Assembly: GCF_007795095.1 (NCBI RefSeq)
Contig: NZ_CP042218.1
Location: forward strand, 496,001 to 560,000
Origin: Luteimonas granuli
Lineage (GTDB): Bacteria > Pseudomonadota > Gammaproteobacteria > Xanthomonadales > Xanthomonadaceae
Direction: 5' to 3'
Length of the DNA stretch: 64,000 nucleotides
Positions 24,937 to 32,949 of this stretch are shown here, one piece after another. The position numbers and the translations under genes are program-made. The stretch's first letter is position 1. Each line of letters starts with the position of its first letter. The notes beneath the pieces were generated by a model, which searched no databases, was not told where the DNA came from, and saw nothing but the letters and a program-made list of their open reading frames with translations.

Positions 24937-27156
24937 ATGAAGCACCCGCTGTCGCTCGCCCTGGCCATCGCGCTTGCCGGCGCCATGTCGCCCGCCCTGG
25001 CCCAGTCCACCACCGACGCGGAGCCCATCATGTCCGCCAGCGCCGAGGCCCTCAAGGGCAATCCCTTCGCGGCGAAGAGCACGCTGCCGCTGCAGTACCC
25101 GCACTTCGACCGGATCCGCGACGAGCACTTCGCCCCCGCCTTCGACGCCGGCATGGCCGAGCAGCTGGCCGAGGTCCGCGCCGTGGTCGACAACCCGGAG
25201 CCGCCGACCTTCGAGAACACGATCCTGGCGCTGGAGACCAACGGCCGGACGCTCAGCCGCGCGATGCGCGTGTTCTTCAACCTCGTGGGCACCGACACCA
25301 ACGACGCGCGCAAGAAGCTGCAGGCCGACTATTCGGCGAAGTTCGCCGCCCACCGCGACGCGATCGCGCTGGACCCGAAGCTGTTCGCACGCATCAAGAC
25401 GCTGTACGACGCCCGCGCCACCCTGGGCCTGGACGCCGAGGCCCTGCGCCTGGTTGAGGAGTACTACAAGGACCTGGTGCGCGCCGGTGCGGCGCTCGAC
25501 GACGCGCAGAAGGCGCGCCTGAAGGAGATCAACGGCGAGCTGGCCCGGCTGGGCACCACCTTCAGCCAGAACGTGCTGGCCGAGGTCAACGACTCCGCGG
25601 TGGTGGTCGACACCGCCGCCGAACTCGAGGGCCTGACCCCGGAACAGATCCAGACCGCGGCCAACGCGGCCAAGGCCCGCGGCCACGAGGGCAAGTACGT
25701 CATCACCCTTCTCAACACCACGGGCCAGCCGCCGCTGTCGCAGCTGACCAACCGCGCCCTGCGCGAGCGCATCCACAAGGCTTCCGTGGTCCGGGGCGCA
25801 CGCGGCAACCAGTGGGACAACACCGCCCTGGTCGCCCGCGTGCTGGAACTGCGCGCCGAGCGCGCGAAGATGCTCGGCTTCGATACCTATGCCGCCTACG
25901 TGCTGGCCGACGAAACCGCCGGCACCGTCGAAGCCGTCAACGGCATGCTCGGCCAGCTGGCCCCGGCCGCCGTCGCCAACGCCCGCCGCGAGGCCGGCAA
26001 GCTGCAGGCCATGATCGACGCCGAGCAGAAGGCCAAGGGCGAGCCGACCTTCCAGCTCCAGCCCTGGGACTGGGCGTACTACACCGAGAAGGTGCGCAAG
26101 GCCGAGTACGACTTCGACGAGTCGCAGCTCAAGCCCTACCTCGAGATGAAGAACGTGCTGGAAAACGGCGTGTTCTTCGCCGCCACCCAGCTCTATGGCA
26201 TCACCTTCAAGCCGCGCACCGACCTGCCGAAGTACCATCCCGACACCTGGGTCTACGAAGTCTCCAACGCCGACGGCAGCCAGCTGGCGTTCTTCATCTT
26301 CGACCCGTACGCGCGCGACTCCAAGCGCGGCGGCGCCTGGATGAACTCCTACGTCTCGCAGTCGGAGCTGGAGAACACGAAGCCGGTCGTCGCCAACCAC
26401 CAGAACATCCCCAAGCCCGAGGCCGGCAAGCCGACGCTGCTGACCTGGGACGAGGTCACCACGATGTTCCACGAGTTCGGCCATGCGCTGCATGGCATGT
26501 TCTCGAACGTGAAATACCCCTACTTCTCCGGCACCAGCGTGCCGCGCGATTTCGTGGAGTTCCCCTCGCAGGTCAACGAGATGTGGGCGGACTGGCCCTC
26601 GATCCTGGCGAACTACGCCCGGCACCACGAGACCGGCGAGCCGATGCCTCAGGAACTGCTGGACAAGGTCGTCGCGACCGCCAAGTTCAACCAGGGCTTC
26701 GCCACCACCGAGTACCTGGGCGCGGCCATGCTCGACCAGTACCTGCACCAGTTGCCGGCAGACCGGCTGCCGGCCGCCGGCGAGGTCCTCGCCACCGAAG
26801 CCGCGGCGCTCAATGCCGCGGGCCTGCACTTCGCCGCAGTGCCGCCGCGTTACCGCACCACCTATTTCAGCCACATCATGGGCGGCTACGCGGCCGGCTA
26901 CTACGCCTACATCTGGTCCGAGGTGCTGGACGCCAACACCGTGGCCTGGATCGAGGAGAACGGCGGCCTGACCCGCGCCAACGGCGACCGCTTCCGCGCC
27001 ACCCTGCTCTCGCAGGGCGGGAGCAGGGATGCGCTGCAGCTGTTCAGGGATTTCTCCGGCAAGGAGCCGGACATCCGTCCGTTGCTGGTGAAGCGCGGCC
27101 TGGACGGCACCGTCCATGATGGTGCCCCGCCGGCCGAAACCACCCAGCAGGACTGA
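24937..27156 (+). CDS. dcp: M3-family peptidyl-dipeptidase Dcp
   Basis: 739 aa zinc metallopeptidase with a signal peptide (residues about 1-22, ending ALA). The active site HEFGH is at about 512-516 with a downstream glutamate helix. ATTEYLGAAMLDQYLH and SHIMGGYAAGYYAYIWSEVLDAN are Dcp/oligopeptidase A signatures. The signal peptide predicts a periplasmic location, as in other Xanthomonads. The start at 24937 gives that signal peptide; the extension to 24862 does not. A perfect hairpin follows the stop. Confidence 0.92.
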   Translation: MKHPLSLALAIALAGAMSPALAQSTTDAEPIMSASAEALKGNPFAAKSTLPLQYPHFDRIRDEHFAPAFDAGMAEQLAEVRAVVDNPEPPTFENTILALETNGRTLSRAMRVFFNLVGTDTNDARKKLQADYSAKFAAHRDAIALDPKLFARIKTLYDARATLGLDAEALRLVEEYYKDLVRAGAALDDAQKARLKEINGELARLGTTFSQNVLAEVNDSAVVVDTAAELEGLTPEQIQTAANAAKARGHEGKYVITLLNTTGQPPLSQLTNRALRERIHKASVVRGARGNQWDNTALVARVLELRAERAKMLGFDTYAAYVLADETAGTVEAVNGMLGQLAPAAVANARREAGKLQAMIDAEQKAKGEPTFQLQPWDWAYYTEKVRKAEYDFDESQLKPYLEMKNVLENGVFFAATQLYGITFKPRTDLPKYHPDTWVYEVSNADGSQLAFFIFDPYARDSKRGGAWMNSYVSQSELENTKPVVANHQNIPKPEAGKPTLLTWDEVTTMFHEFGHALHGMFSNVKYPYFSGTSVPRDFVEFPSQVNEMWADWPSILANYARHHETGEPMPQELLDKVVATAKFNQGFATTEYLGAAMLDQYLHQLPADRLPAAGEVLATEAAALNAAGLHFAAVPPRYRTTYFSHIMGGYAAGYYAYIWSEVLDANTVAWIEENGGLTRANGDRFRATLLSQGGSRDALQLFRDFSGKEPDIRPLLVKRGLDGTVHDGAPPAETTQQD

Positions 27157-27165
27157 CGCAGACCC

Positions 27166-27193
27166 GACTTCCCCCGCTCCGGCGGGGGAAGTC
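27166..27193. terminator. Shared hairpin between convergent dcp and cfa
   Basis: A perfect 12-bp stem, GACTTCCCCCGC (27166-27177) with 27182-27193, and a 4-nt loop. It starts 9 bp after dcp and ends 23 bp before the cfa stop. No T-tract is present on either strand, so it may be a stem-only terminator for both. Confidence 0.6.
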
Positions 27194-27216
27194 GCATCCG
27201 GGGAGAGGCGTTTCCG

Positions 27217-28347
27217 TCAGCGGGGCACGACGATGCCGCCCGGCACGCCGTCGGGCGAAAGCAGCAGCTGCCAGAGCTGGATCCGCCGCGTCCTGAAGCT
27301 GGCCATCGAGCCGGCGAGGTAGTAACGCCACATGCGCCGGAAGCGTTCGTCGTAGCGCTCGGGAAGGCTGCCCCAGGCCGCTTCGATGTTGTCGCGCCAC
27401 GCCCGCAGGGTCAGGTCGTAGTCGGCACCGAAGTTGTGCCAGTCCTCGATGACGAACAGCCCTTCGCTCGCCTCGGCGACCTGCCGGGCCGAAGGCAGCA
27501 TCGAGTTCGGGAAGATGTAGCGCGCGATCCAGGGATCGGTGCGCCGCCGCGACACGTTGCTGCCGATGCTATGCAGCAGGAACAGGCCGTCGGGCGGCAG
27601 CAGCGAACGCACCAGTTCGAAGTAGCCGCGGTAGTTGCGCACGCCCACGTGCTCGAACATCCCGATCGAGAAGATGCGGTCGAAGCGCTCGCCGCGCAGG
27701 TCGCGGTAGTCCTGCAGGCGGAACTCCACCGGCAGGCCCTCGCACAGGCCGGCGGCAAACGCCTGCTGTTCGCGCGAGACCGTCACTCCAACCCCGCTGA
27801 TCCCGTAGCGCTCCGCGGCGAACTTCAGCGCCTCGCCCCAGCCGCAGCCGATGTCGAGCACATGCATGCCCGGACGCAGGCCGAGCTTGCGGCAGACCAG
27901 GTCGAGCTTGGCCTCCTGCGCGGCATCGAGCGATGCGGCGCACTTGCCGTCGCGGTCGCGCCAGTAGCCGCAGCTGTAGACCAGGCGACGGCCGAGCATG
28001 GCCTGGTAGAGGTCGTTGCCGAGGTCGTAGTGGCGCTCGCCCACGGCAAAGGCGCGGCGGCCGAACTGCAGATTGAGCAGACGCGCCGCGACCGCATCGC
28101 GCAGGTCGGCCAGGCCGGGAGAGCGCCGGTCGAGGCCGGAGGCGAGGAGCCGTTCCAGCAGGCCGTCCAGGGAGACGGCATCCCACCAGCCGTCCATGTA
28201 CGACTCGCCCAGCGCCAGTGATCCGCCGGCCAGCAGCCGCGCCGGCAGCCTGCGGTCGTGAACCCGCATGTCCCAGGACCGGTCGCCGTCGACGCGGACG
28301 TCGGCCGAGGCGAGCAGGCCGTGGACACGTTCCCGGATCGGATGCAT
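27217..28347 (-). CDS. cfa: Cyclopropane-fatty-acyl-phospholipid synthase
   Basis: 376 aa SAM-dependent methyltransferase that adds a methylene across unsaturated acyl chains of membrane lipids. An N-terminal lipid-binding domain has LGESYMDGWWDA (about 46-57). The SAM site is VLDIGCGWGE (about 163-172). SIGMFEHVGVRNYRGYF carries the bicarbonate-site glutamate/histidine, and FPNSMLPS and NFGADYDLTLRAW are Cfa blocks. The length matches E. coli Cfa (382 aa). It is convergent with dcp. Confidence 0.93.
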   Translation of the reverse strand: MHPIRERVHGLLASADVRVDGDRSWDMRVHDRRLPARLLAGGSLALGESYMDGWWDAVSLDGLLERLLASGLDRRSPGLADLRDAVAARLLNLQFGRRAFAVGERHYDLGNDLYQAMLGRRLVYSCGYWRDRDGKCAASLDAAQEAKLDLVCRKLGLRPGMHVLDIGCGWGEALKFAAERYGISGVGVTVSREQQAFAAGLCEGLPVEFRLQDYRDLRGERFDRIFSIGMFEHVGVRNYRGYFELVRSLLPPDGLFLLHSIGSNVSRRRTDPWIARYIFPNSMLPSARQVAEASEGLFVIEDWHNFGADYDLTLRAWRDNIEAAWGSLPERYDERFRRMWRYYLAGSMASFRTRRIQLWQLLLSPDGVPGGIVVPR

Positions 28348-28420
28348 CGCCCGCTCCCGAGGTGGCCCAGTGGGCGATGCTAGCCCGGCGTGCAGGCGCC
28401 GGCCAAGGTCCGCTCCAACC

Positions 28421-29284
28421 TCAGCCGGCGGCGAACAGCCCGCGATACTCGGGGGACAGATGCGGCAGCAGAACCGCGGACGGCACCTCGACCGTCTGCA
28501 CGCCGTCCGAGTACGGACCCACCTGGTAGGGCGGGAACACGAAGCGCAGCGCGCGCAGGCGACCGTCCACGCCGGGCACGGGTTCGAACTGAGCGAAGTT
28601 GCCGGCTTCCGGCGCCGTGCCTTCGTCGATCATTTCCCCGCCGCTGGCGAGCAGGCGGAAGCGGTCGGCAGGCGCCAGCGCGTCCGCCTCCAGGCGCTGG
28701 GACAGCGAGGTGTGCAGCGACTCGCGCACGAAGGCCGAGACCTCGTGCCAGCCCTCCCTGCCCTGGAACAGCGATGCGGCCGTCAGCATTTCGTCGCGCT
28801 GCGGCAGCCAGACGAACCGGGCCACCAGCGGAATGCCATGGGCGCCGCCGGTGTAGAGGCTGCCACCCGCCTGCACCGCAACGATCTCCGGCGTCTCCAT
28901 CAGCAGATCGAACGACAGCGCCAGGTCGTAGGGTGCGCGCATACGGTCCTCGCTGGACGGACCCAGGTCCTCGACCGCCGCCATGAGCTCGGCCCGCGCG
29001 GCCTCGGCGTAGCGCCGCAGCTCCGCGGCCAGCCCCGGATAGCGCTCCATTCCCGGCGGGTAGCTGATGCCGATGAGGTAGCGCGGATCGAACTCCATCA
29101 CGTCCTCGAGGGTGATCGGCGCGGATGCGGCGGCCGGATCCAGCGCTGTGCGGGTCGCGGGCGGATCGCCGTCGGTCGCGTCCAGGGCACCACCGGCCAC
29201 CTCTGCCTCCGGGCGACAGCCGGCAAGCGCCACGGCGGCCATCAGCAGGACCAGCGCCGTCATGCGATGCGAATGCAGTTCCAT
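28421..29284 (-). CDS. DUF3298/RsiV-like lipoprotein
   Basis: 287 aa. A signal peptide with lipobox ALAGC places the mature N-terminal cysteine at about residue 24. The C-terminal half contains GGAHGIP and a closing FVFPPYQVGPYSDGVQTVEVP, the pattern of DUF3298 domains (PdaC/RsiV-like). No catalytic motif is apparent. The start at 29284 is chosen because a purine-rich GGGGG lies about 9 nt upstream; an ATG seven codons earlier is possible. It lies 73 bp upstream of cfa. Confidence 0.75.
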   Translation of the reverse strand: MELHSHRMTALVLLMAAVALAGCRPEAEVAGGALDATDGDPPATRTALDPAAASAPITLEDVMEFDPRYLIGISYPPGMERYPGLAAELRRYAEAARAELMAAVEDLGPSSEDRMRAPYDLALSFDLLMETPEIVAVQAGGSLYTGGAHGIPLVARFVWLPQRDEMLTAASLFQGREGWHEVSAFVRESLHTSLSQRLEADALAPADRFRLLASGGEMIDEGTAPEAGNFAQFEPVPGVDGRLRALRFVFPPYQVGPYSDGVQTVEVPSAVLLPHLSPEYRGLFAAG

Positions 29285-29368
29285 CTCGACCCCCTGTCCC
29301 GTCAACGATCACGGCAGACTAGCGATCCATGCGTGATGCCGGCGGTGACGCCGGGCGCAGACGAAAAA

Positions 29369-29544
29369 GGTTCTTCTCCGCGTCCTGCTCCCATCGGCCG
29401 GCCGCCGGATCCGGCAGCAGGACGCGGAGAATCCGGCTGGGCATCCCCCCCTGCGTCCGTGGCGGGCGGCCCGGACTTCACCGGAGCGCCCGTGGCGGCC
29501 GACCCGGACTCGAACGGAGCGTCCCCTCGATCGGGAGAAGAACC
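29369..29544. mobile_element. Palindromic MITE-like element, copy B (short derivative)
   Basis: 176 bp. Ends are GGTTCTTCTCC (29369-29379) and GGGAGAAGAACC (29533-29544). They are flanked directly by ACGAAAAA on both sides (29361-29368 and 29545-29552), an 8-bp target duplication. The right copy is the T-tract of the cold-shock terminator. Internally a perfect 14-bp stem, CTCCGCGTCCTGCT (29376-29389) with 29416-29429, and the conserved terminator-side region (about 29460-29544) are kept. Compared with copy A, one deletion begins at CTCC microhomology next to the left end and another removes the middle. No gene is present in 29285-29601. Confidence 0.85.
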
Positions 29545-29550
29545 ACGAAA

Positions 29551-29580
29551 AAGGCCCCGGGCGTCGCCGCCCGGGGCCTT
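29551..29580 (-). terminator. Intrinsic terminator of the cold-shock gene
   Basis: A 13-bp perfect stem, AAGGCCCCGGGCG (29551-29563) with 29568-29580, and loop TCGC. On the minus strand TTTTTCGT follows and mobile element B starts immediately after it. Confidence 0.9.
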
Positions 29581-29601
29581 GGACTTCAGAGTGCGCGGGC
29601 C

Positions 29602-29811
29602 TTAGATGGCCTGCACCTCATCGGCCTGCAGGCCCTTCTGGCCCTGCACGACCTTGAACGAAACCTTCTGGCCTTCCTGCAGCGACTTGAAGCCGGTGCC
29701 CTGGATGGAACGGAAGTGCACGAACAGGTCCTGGCCACTCTCGGGGGTGATGAAGCCGAAGCCCTTGGCGTCGTTGAACCACTTGACGGTGCCGGTCTGA
29801 CGATCGGACAT
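29602..29811 (-). CDS. Cold-shock domain protein (CspA family)
   Basis: 69 aa OB-fold nucleic-acid chaperone. RNP1 KGFGFI (about residues 14-19) and the RNP2-like DLFVHF (about 26-31) are intact; [16 protein letters not shown] is the family start. AAGGAG precedes the ATG at 29811; the reading from 29880 is an upstream artefact. The 264-bp gap upstream (29812-30075) has no gene. It is AT-richer than its surroundings and may hold a long structured leader like those of cold-inducible csp genes; I cannot identify the promoter with confidence. Confidence 0.95.
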   Translation of the reverse strand: MSDRQTGTVKWFNDAKGFGFITPESGQDLFVHFRSIQGTGFKSLQEGQKVSFKVVQGQKGLQADEVQAI

Positions 29812-30075
29812 GGTGTTACTCCTTGGAACAGTTTTTTTGGATTGGCACGGTCCGCGAACGGATCCGAGACTGCGAAGCAAGGGGTAACACAGGAACGATG
29901 GAGCGGATCGTCAGGACCCGGCCGTGACCGGCCTCGAAACCTTTGATCTACCGCACCGGAGCCACGATGTACCGTGATCCCGCTTTGAACAGTGGGCGCA
30001 CCATACCGCACTTTCGATTGCAAGTGTGAATGGCGGATGCCGTTCGTCGCCGCCAGGGAGCCGGCGGGCCCCCGA

Positions 30076-30801
30076 TCACCAGGCTTCCCGCCCCGGCAGC
30101 AGCGCGGCCAGCTCGGCGTCCGTGAGGTTGCGCCAGCGGCCCGGCTTGAGGTGGCCGAGCCGCACCGGCCCGATGCGCACCCGCACCAGCCGCTTCACCC
30201 GGTAGCCGAAATGGGCCGCCATCAGCCGGACCTGCCGGTTGAGCCCCTGCACCAGGGTGATCCGGAAGCCGAAGCGACCGAGCTTCCCGGTCCGGCACGG
30301 CAGCGTCATCTGCCCGTGCACCGGCACGCCGCGGGCCATGCCGCGGAGGAAATCGTCGGTGACCGGGTTGTTCACCGCCACCAGGTATTCCTTTTCCAGC
30401 CTGTTCTCGGCGCGCAGCACGGCGTTGACGATGTCCCCGTTGCTGGTCAGGAGGATCAGGCCTTCCGAGTCCTTGTCCAGGCGGCCGATCGGGAAGATCC
30501 GCTGCTGGTGGCCGACGAAGTCGACGATGTTCCCGGCCACCGCGGATTCGGTGGTGCTGGTGATCCCCACCGGTTTGTACAGCGCGATGTACACATGCCT
30601 GCGCTTGCCGGGCGCTGTGGCGCGCGGCCGCAGCGGCTGGCCGTCGAGCAGGACCTCGTCGCCCTCGCCGACCTCGGCTCCGACCCGGGCGCGCACGCCG
30701 TTGACCGTCACCCTGCCCTCGCCGACGAGACGGTCGGCCTCGCGGCGCGAGCAGGCGCCGGTCTCGCTGATGAGCTTGTTCAGGCGCATGGGCGGCGTCA
30801 C
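30076..30801 (-). CDS. rluF: RluF-type 23S rRNA pseudouridine synthase
   Basis: 241 aa. An N-terminal S4 RNA-binding domain (MRLNKLISETGACSRREADRL onward, about residues 5-65) is followed by the RsuA/RluF catalytic domain. The active-site aspartate is in GRLDKDSEGLILLT (about 103-116). The C-terminal GLNRQVRLMAAHFGYRVKRLVRVRIGPV is typical. RluF modifies U2604 (and tRNA-Tyr U35 in E. coli). Two starts are possible: GTG at 30801 with GAGGG very close, or ATG at 30789, which gives the exact family N-terminus. RluB/E/F are similar, so the subfamily is probable, not certain. Confidence 0.85.
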   Translation of the reverse strand: MTPPMRLNKLISETGACSRREADRLVGEGRVTVNGVRARVGAEVGEGDEVLLDGQPLRPRATAPGKRRHVYIALYKPVGITSTTESAVAGNIVDFVGHQQRIFPIGRLDKDSEGLILLTSNGDIVNAVLRAENRLEKEYLVAVNNPVTDDFLRGMARGVPVHGQMTLPCRTGKLGRFGFRITLVQGLNRQVRLMAAHFGYRVKRLVRVRIGPVRLGHLKPGRWRNLTDAELAALLPGREAW

Positions 30802-30859
30802 GACCCTCGAAAAACGGGGCGCAAGTCTGGCAGATCGCGCGCGCCGGCGCGCGCCCGGC

Positions 30860-31138
30860 TCAGCCCAGCAGGTCGGCGTACTCGGGGTGGCGGCCCACCC
30901 AGGCCTCGGCGTACCCGCACAGTGGGCGGACCTTCCAGCCCTCGGTGCGGGCGTGGTGGAAGGCGGCCTCGACCAGCTTGCCCGCGATCCCGCGGCCTCC
31001 GATCGCCTCGGGCACGCGGGTATGGGTGATGTGCATCGTGCCCTCGGCCATCTCGTAGTCGAGATAGGCGAAATGGCCCTCGACCTCGGTCACGAACCTG
31101 CCGGGGATGCCGTGGTGGATGATGTCCAGCGCGCCCAT
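30860..31138 (-). CDS. Small YjdJ-type GNAT-like N-acetyltransferase
   Basis: 92 aa compact acetyltransferase-like domain. FAYLDYEMAEGTMHITHTRVPEAIGGRGIAGKLVEAAFHHAR contains the shortened acetyl-CoA loop GGRGIAGKL (about residues 47-55). The CGYAEAWVGRHPEYADLL end is characteristic of the family (Acetyltransf_CG). Substrates are unknown. It lies between the basic-tailed protein gene (12 bp downstream) and rluF. Confidence 0.85.
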   Translation of the reverse strand: MGALDIIHHGIPGRFVTEVEGHFAYLDYEMAEGTMHITHTRVPEAIGGRGIAGKLVEAAFHHARTEGWKVRPLCGYAEAWVGRHPEYADLLG

Positions 31139-31150
31139 CTGCGAGGCTCC

Positions 31151-31930
31151 TCAGTCATTGTCGCCGCGGCTGTCCCGCTTGCCCTGGTTGTGGCGGTCGT
31201 GGGTGGAGATGCTGCCATGGATCGGGGTCATCCTGGATTCGCCGGCGTGCAGCTCCTGCGCCTTGCTGGCGGCCTGCGGTGACTGGTAGCCCGGCTCCGG
31301 GACAGGGTCCGCGGCGTGGCCGAGCGAGTGCCAGGGTCGCGGCGAGCGATCGCGCTCCTGCTTCGCCTCCAGCAGCCGGCGCGTGCTCTCGAGGGCACCC
31401 TCGGGAGTCACGGTGCCCATGGCCTTTCCAGCCCGGCGGGTCTCCCGGCGGGCCGCTTTCTTCGCCGGGACGGCGGATCCGGCCGCGGTCCGCGCCGCCG
31501 TCTTCCTCGCCGGCGATTTCATGGTCGCGGCCTTCTTCGGCGTCGAGGCCTTCTTCACCGTTGGCCCGGAGACCTTCTTGGCCGTCGCCCCGGAGGCCTT
31601 CTTCGCCGCGGGCATCGTGGCCCTGGCCGCCTCCGCCGGGGCACGCCTGCGTGCGTCCACGAAACGTTCCAGTATCTCGACCAGCAGCCGCTCCTTGCGC
31701 GCGGTCCGGTCCGCGACGCCATCGCGGCCGGCCGGGCCACCCTTGCGTGCGGCGATGCGCTGGCGCTTCAACAGGTCCCGGGCGCGGTCCCGCGCCGCCC
31801 GGCTGCGCGTGATGCGGGCCATCAGCGCCGTGCGGTCCAGCCTGCGCAGGGCGTTGGCCCGACTGTCGTCGAACAGACGCATCTCGGTCTTGTTGAGCAG
31901 TCCGGTCGCCTGGGCGCGGGTAAAGGCCAT
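31151..31930 (-). CDS. Lys/Ala-rich tailed protein of unknown function (H1-like)
   Basis: 259 aa. The N-terminal ~100 residues are charged and helical (RAQATGLLNKTEMRLFDDSRANALRRL...) and resemble an uncharacterised Xanthomonad/Burkholderial conserved region. Residues about 106-170 are a Lys/Ala/Thr/Pro repeat of the KKAxxxxAKK type seen in bacterial histone-H1-like and AlgP-like tails. The C-terminus is hydrophilic. Nucleic-acid binding is inferred from composition only. GAGGAG precedes the ATG at 31930, which fixes the start. Low-complexity tails of this sort vary in length between strains. Confidence 0.7.
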   Translation of the reverse strand: MAFTRAQATGLLNKTEMRLFDDSRANALRRLDRTALMARITRSRAARDRARDLLKRQRIAARKGGPAGRDGVADRTARKERLLVEILERFVDARRRAPAEAARATMPAAKKASGATAKKVSGPTVKKASTPKKAATMKSPARKTAARTAAGSAVPAKKAARRETRRAGKAMGTVTPEGALESTRRLLEAKQERDRSPRPWHSLGHAADPVPEPGYQSPQAASKAQELHAGESRMTPIHGSISTHDRHNQGKRDSRGDND

Positions 31931-32149
31931 TGCTGTCTCCTCGGATGGACTGCCCGCATGGGTATCACGCCACGTATCCACGCCCGGTGAGCGGCGCCGG
32001 CCCGGGTCACTGCCCGCCGGCGGGCGACGGTGATGGACCAGACGCGTCACCTGCGTGCCCCGCCGACGGGGTTCCGGGCGATTGGCACGCTTGATGCATG
32101 GTGCAGCGCGTCGCGTGCACCGGCACGCAAGCACGTGAGGAGATCCACC

Positions 32150-32332
32150 ATGCCACCCATGATCGACGCACGCGCCCAGCAGGAAGCCGTCACCCGGCTT
32201 TTCGACCTCGCCCGCGCCGGCGACGTCGACAACGTCGAGTTCGACCAGCTCGACTCCCTGGTCTACTCGCGCCTGCTCGAGACCTACAACTGCGACCGCC
32301 GGGATGGCGGCGGCGGGACATCCGCTTCCTGA
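32150..32332 (+). CDS. Small acidic protein of unknown function
   Basis: 60 aa. It reads as a short helical protein, MPPMIDARAQQEAVTRLFDL... ending in NCDRRDGGGGTSAS, with many Asp/Glu. GAGGAG (32136-32141) is ideally placed before the ATG, the main evidence that it is translated. No known domain. It is divergent from the H1-like gene (219-bp gap) and convergent with the rhomboid gene, 2 bp from its end. Confidence 0.6.
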   Translation: MPPMIDARAQQEAVTRLFDLARAGDVDNVEFDQLDSLVYSRLLETYNCDRRDGGGGTSAS

Positions 32333-32334
32333 CG

Positions 32335-32949
32335 TCAGGACATCGGCGACAGCAGGCGCGCGGCGAAGGTCCCGACCACGCGCGGCTCCATGATCACCGT
32401 GAACAGCACGCCGTAGCCCGCTCCCCAGAGATGGGCGCTGTGGTTGACGCTGTCGCCGCCGCGGCGGTCCATCCAGATCGAATAGCCGATGTAGAGCACG
32501 GCGTACACGATCGCGGGCACCGGGATGAAGAACACGAAGATGAGCGCCCAGGGCTGCACCAGGATGAAGGCGAACAGCACCGCCGACACCGCGCCCGAGG
32601 CACCCAGGCTGCGGTAGCCAGGATCGTTCCGATGCCGCAGCCAGGTCGGCAGGATCGCGACCAGGATCGCCGACAGGTAGAACAGCACGAAGCCCAGCGC
32701 GCCGATGTAGGGCACGAACATCCGTTCGACGTGGCGCCCGAAGAAGTACAGCGTGATCATGTTGAACAGCAGGTGCTGCCAGTCCGCATGCACGAAACCG
32801 TGGGTGAGCAGGCGCTCGTACTGCCGTTGGCGGTCGATCGCCGGCGGCCACAGCAGCAGCCGGTCGAGCAGGCGCCGGTCGCCGAAGGCGCGCCAGGACA
32901 CCAGCACCGTCACCGCGAGGATCGCCAGGGTCGCCACGCCGCCCTCCAT
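32335..32949 (-). CDS. Rhomboid-family intramembrane serine protease
   Basis: 204 aa with about six membrane helices. The catalytic serine is in GASGAVSA (about residue 115) and the catalytic histidine in NHSAHLWGAGYG (about 170). HLLFNMITLYFFG holds the conserved HxxxN. These define an active rhomboid, which cleaves transmembrane substrates. Its ATG shares one base with the stop of the peptide transporter (TGATG), so the two are coupled. The longer frame into the transporter is a shadow. Confidence 0.9.
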   Translation of the reverse strand: MEGGVATLAILAVTVLVSWRAFGDRRLLDRLLLWPPAIDRQRQYERLLTHGFVHADWQHLLFNMITLYFFGRHVERMFVPYIGALGFVLFYLSAILVAILPTWLRHRNDPGYRSLGASGAVSAVLFAFILVQPWALIFVFFIPVPAIVYAVLYIGYSIWMDRRGGDSVNHSAHLWGAGYGVLFTVIMEPRVVGTFAARLLSPMS

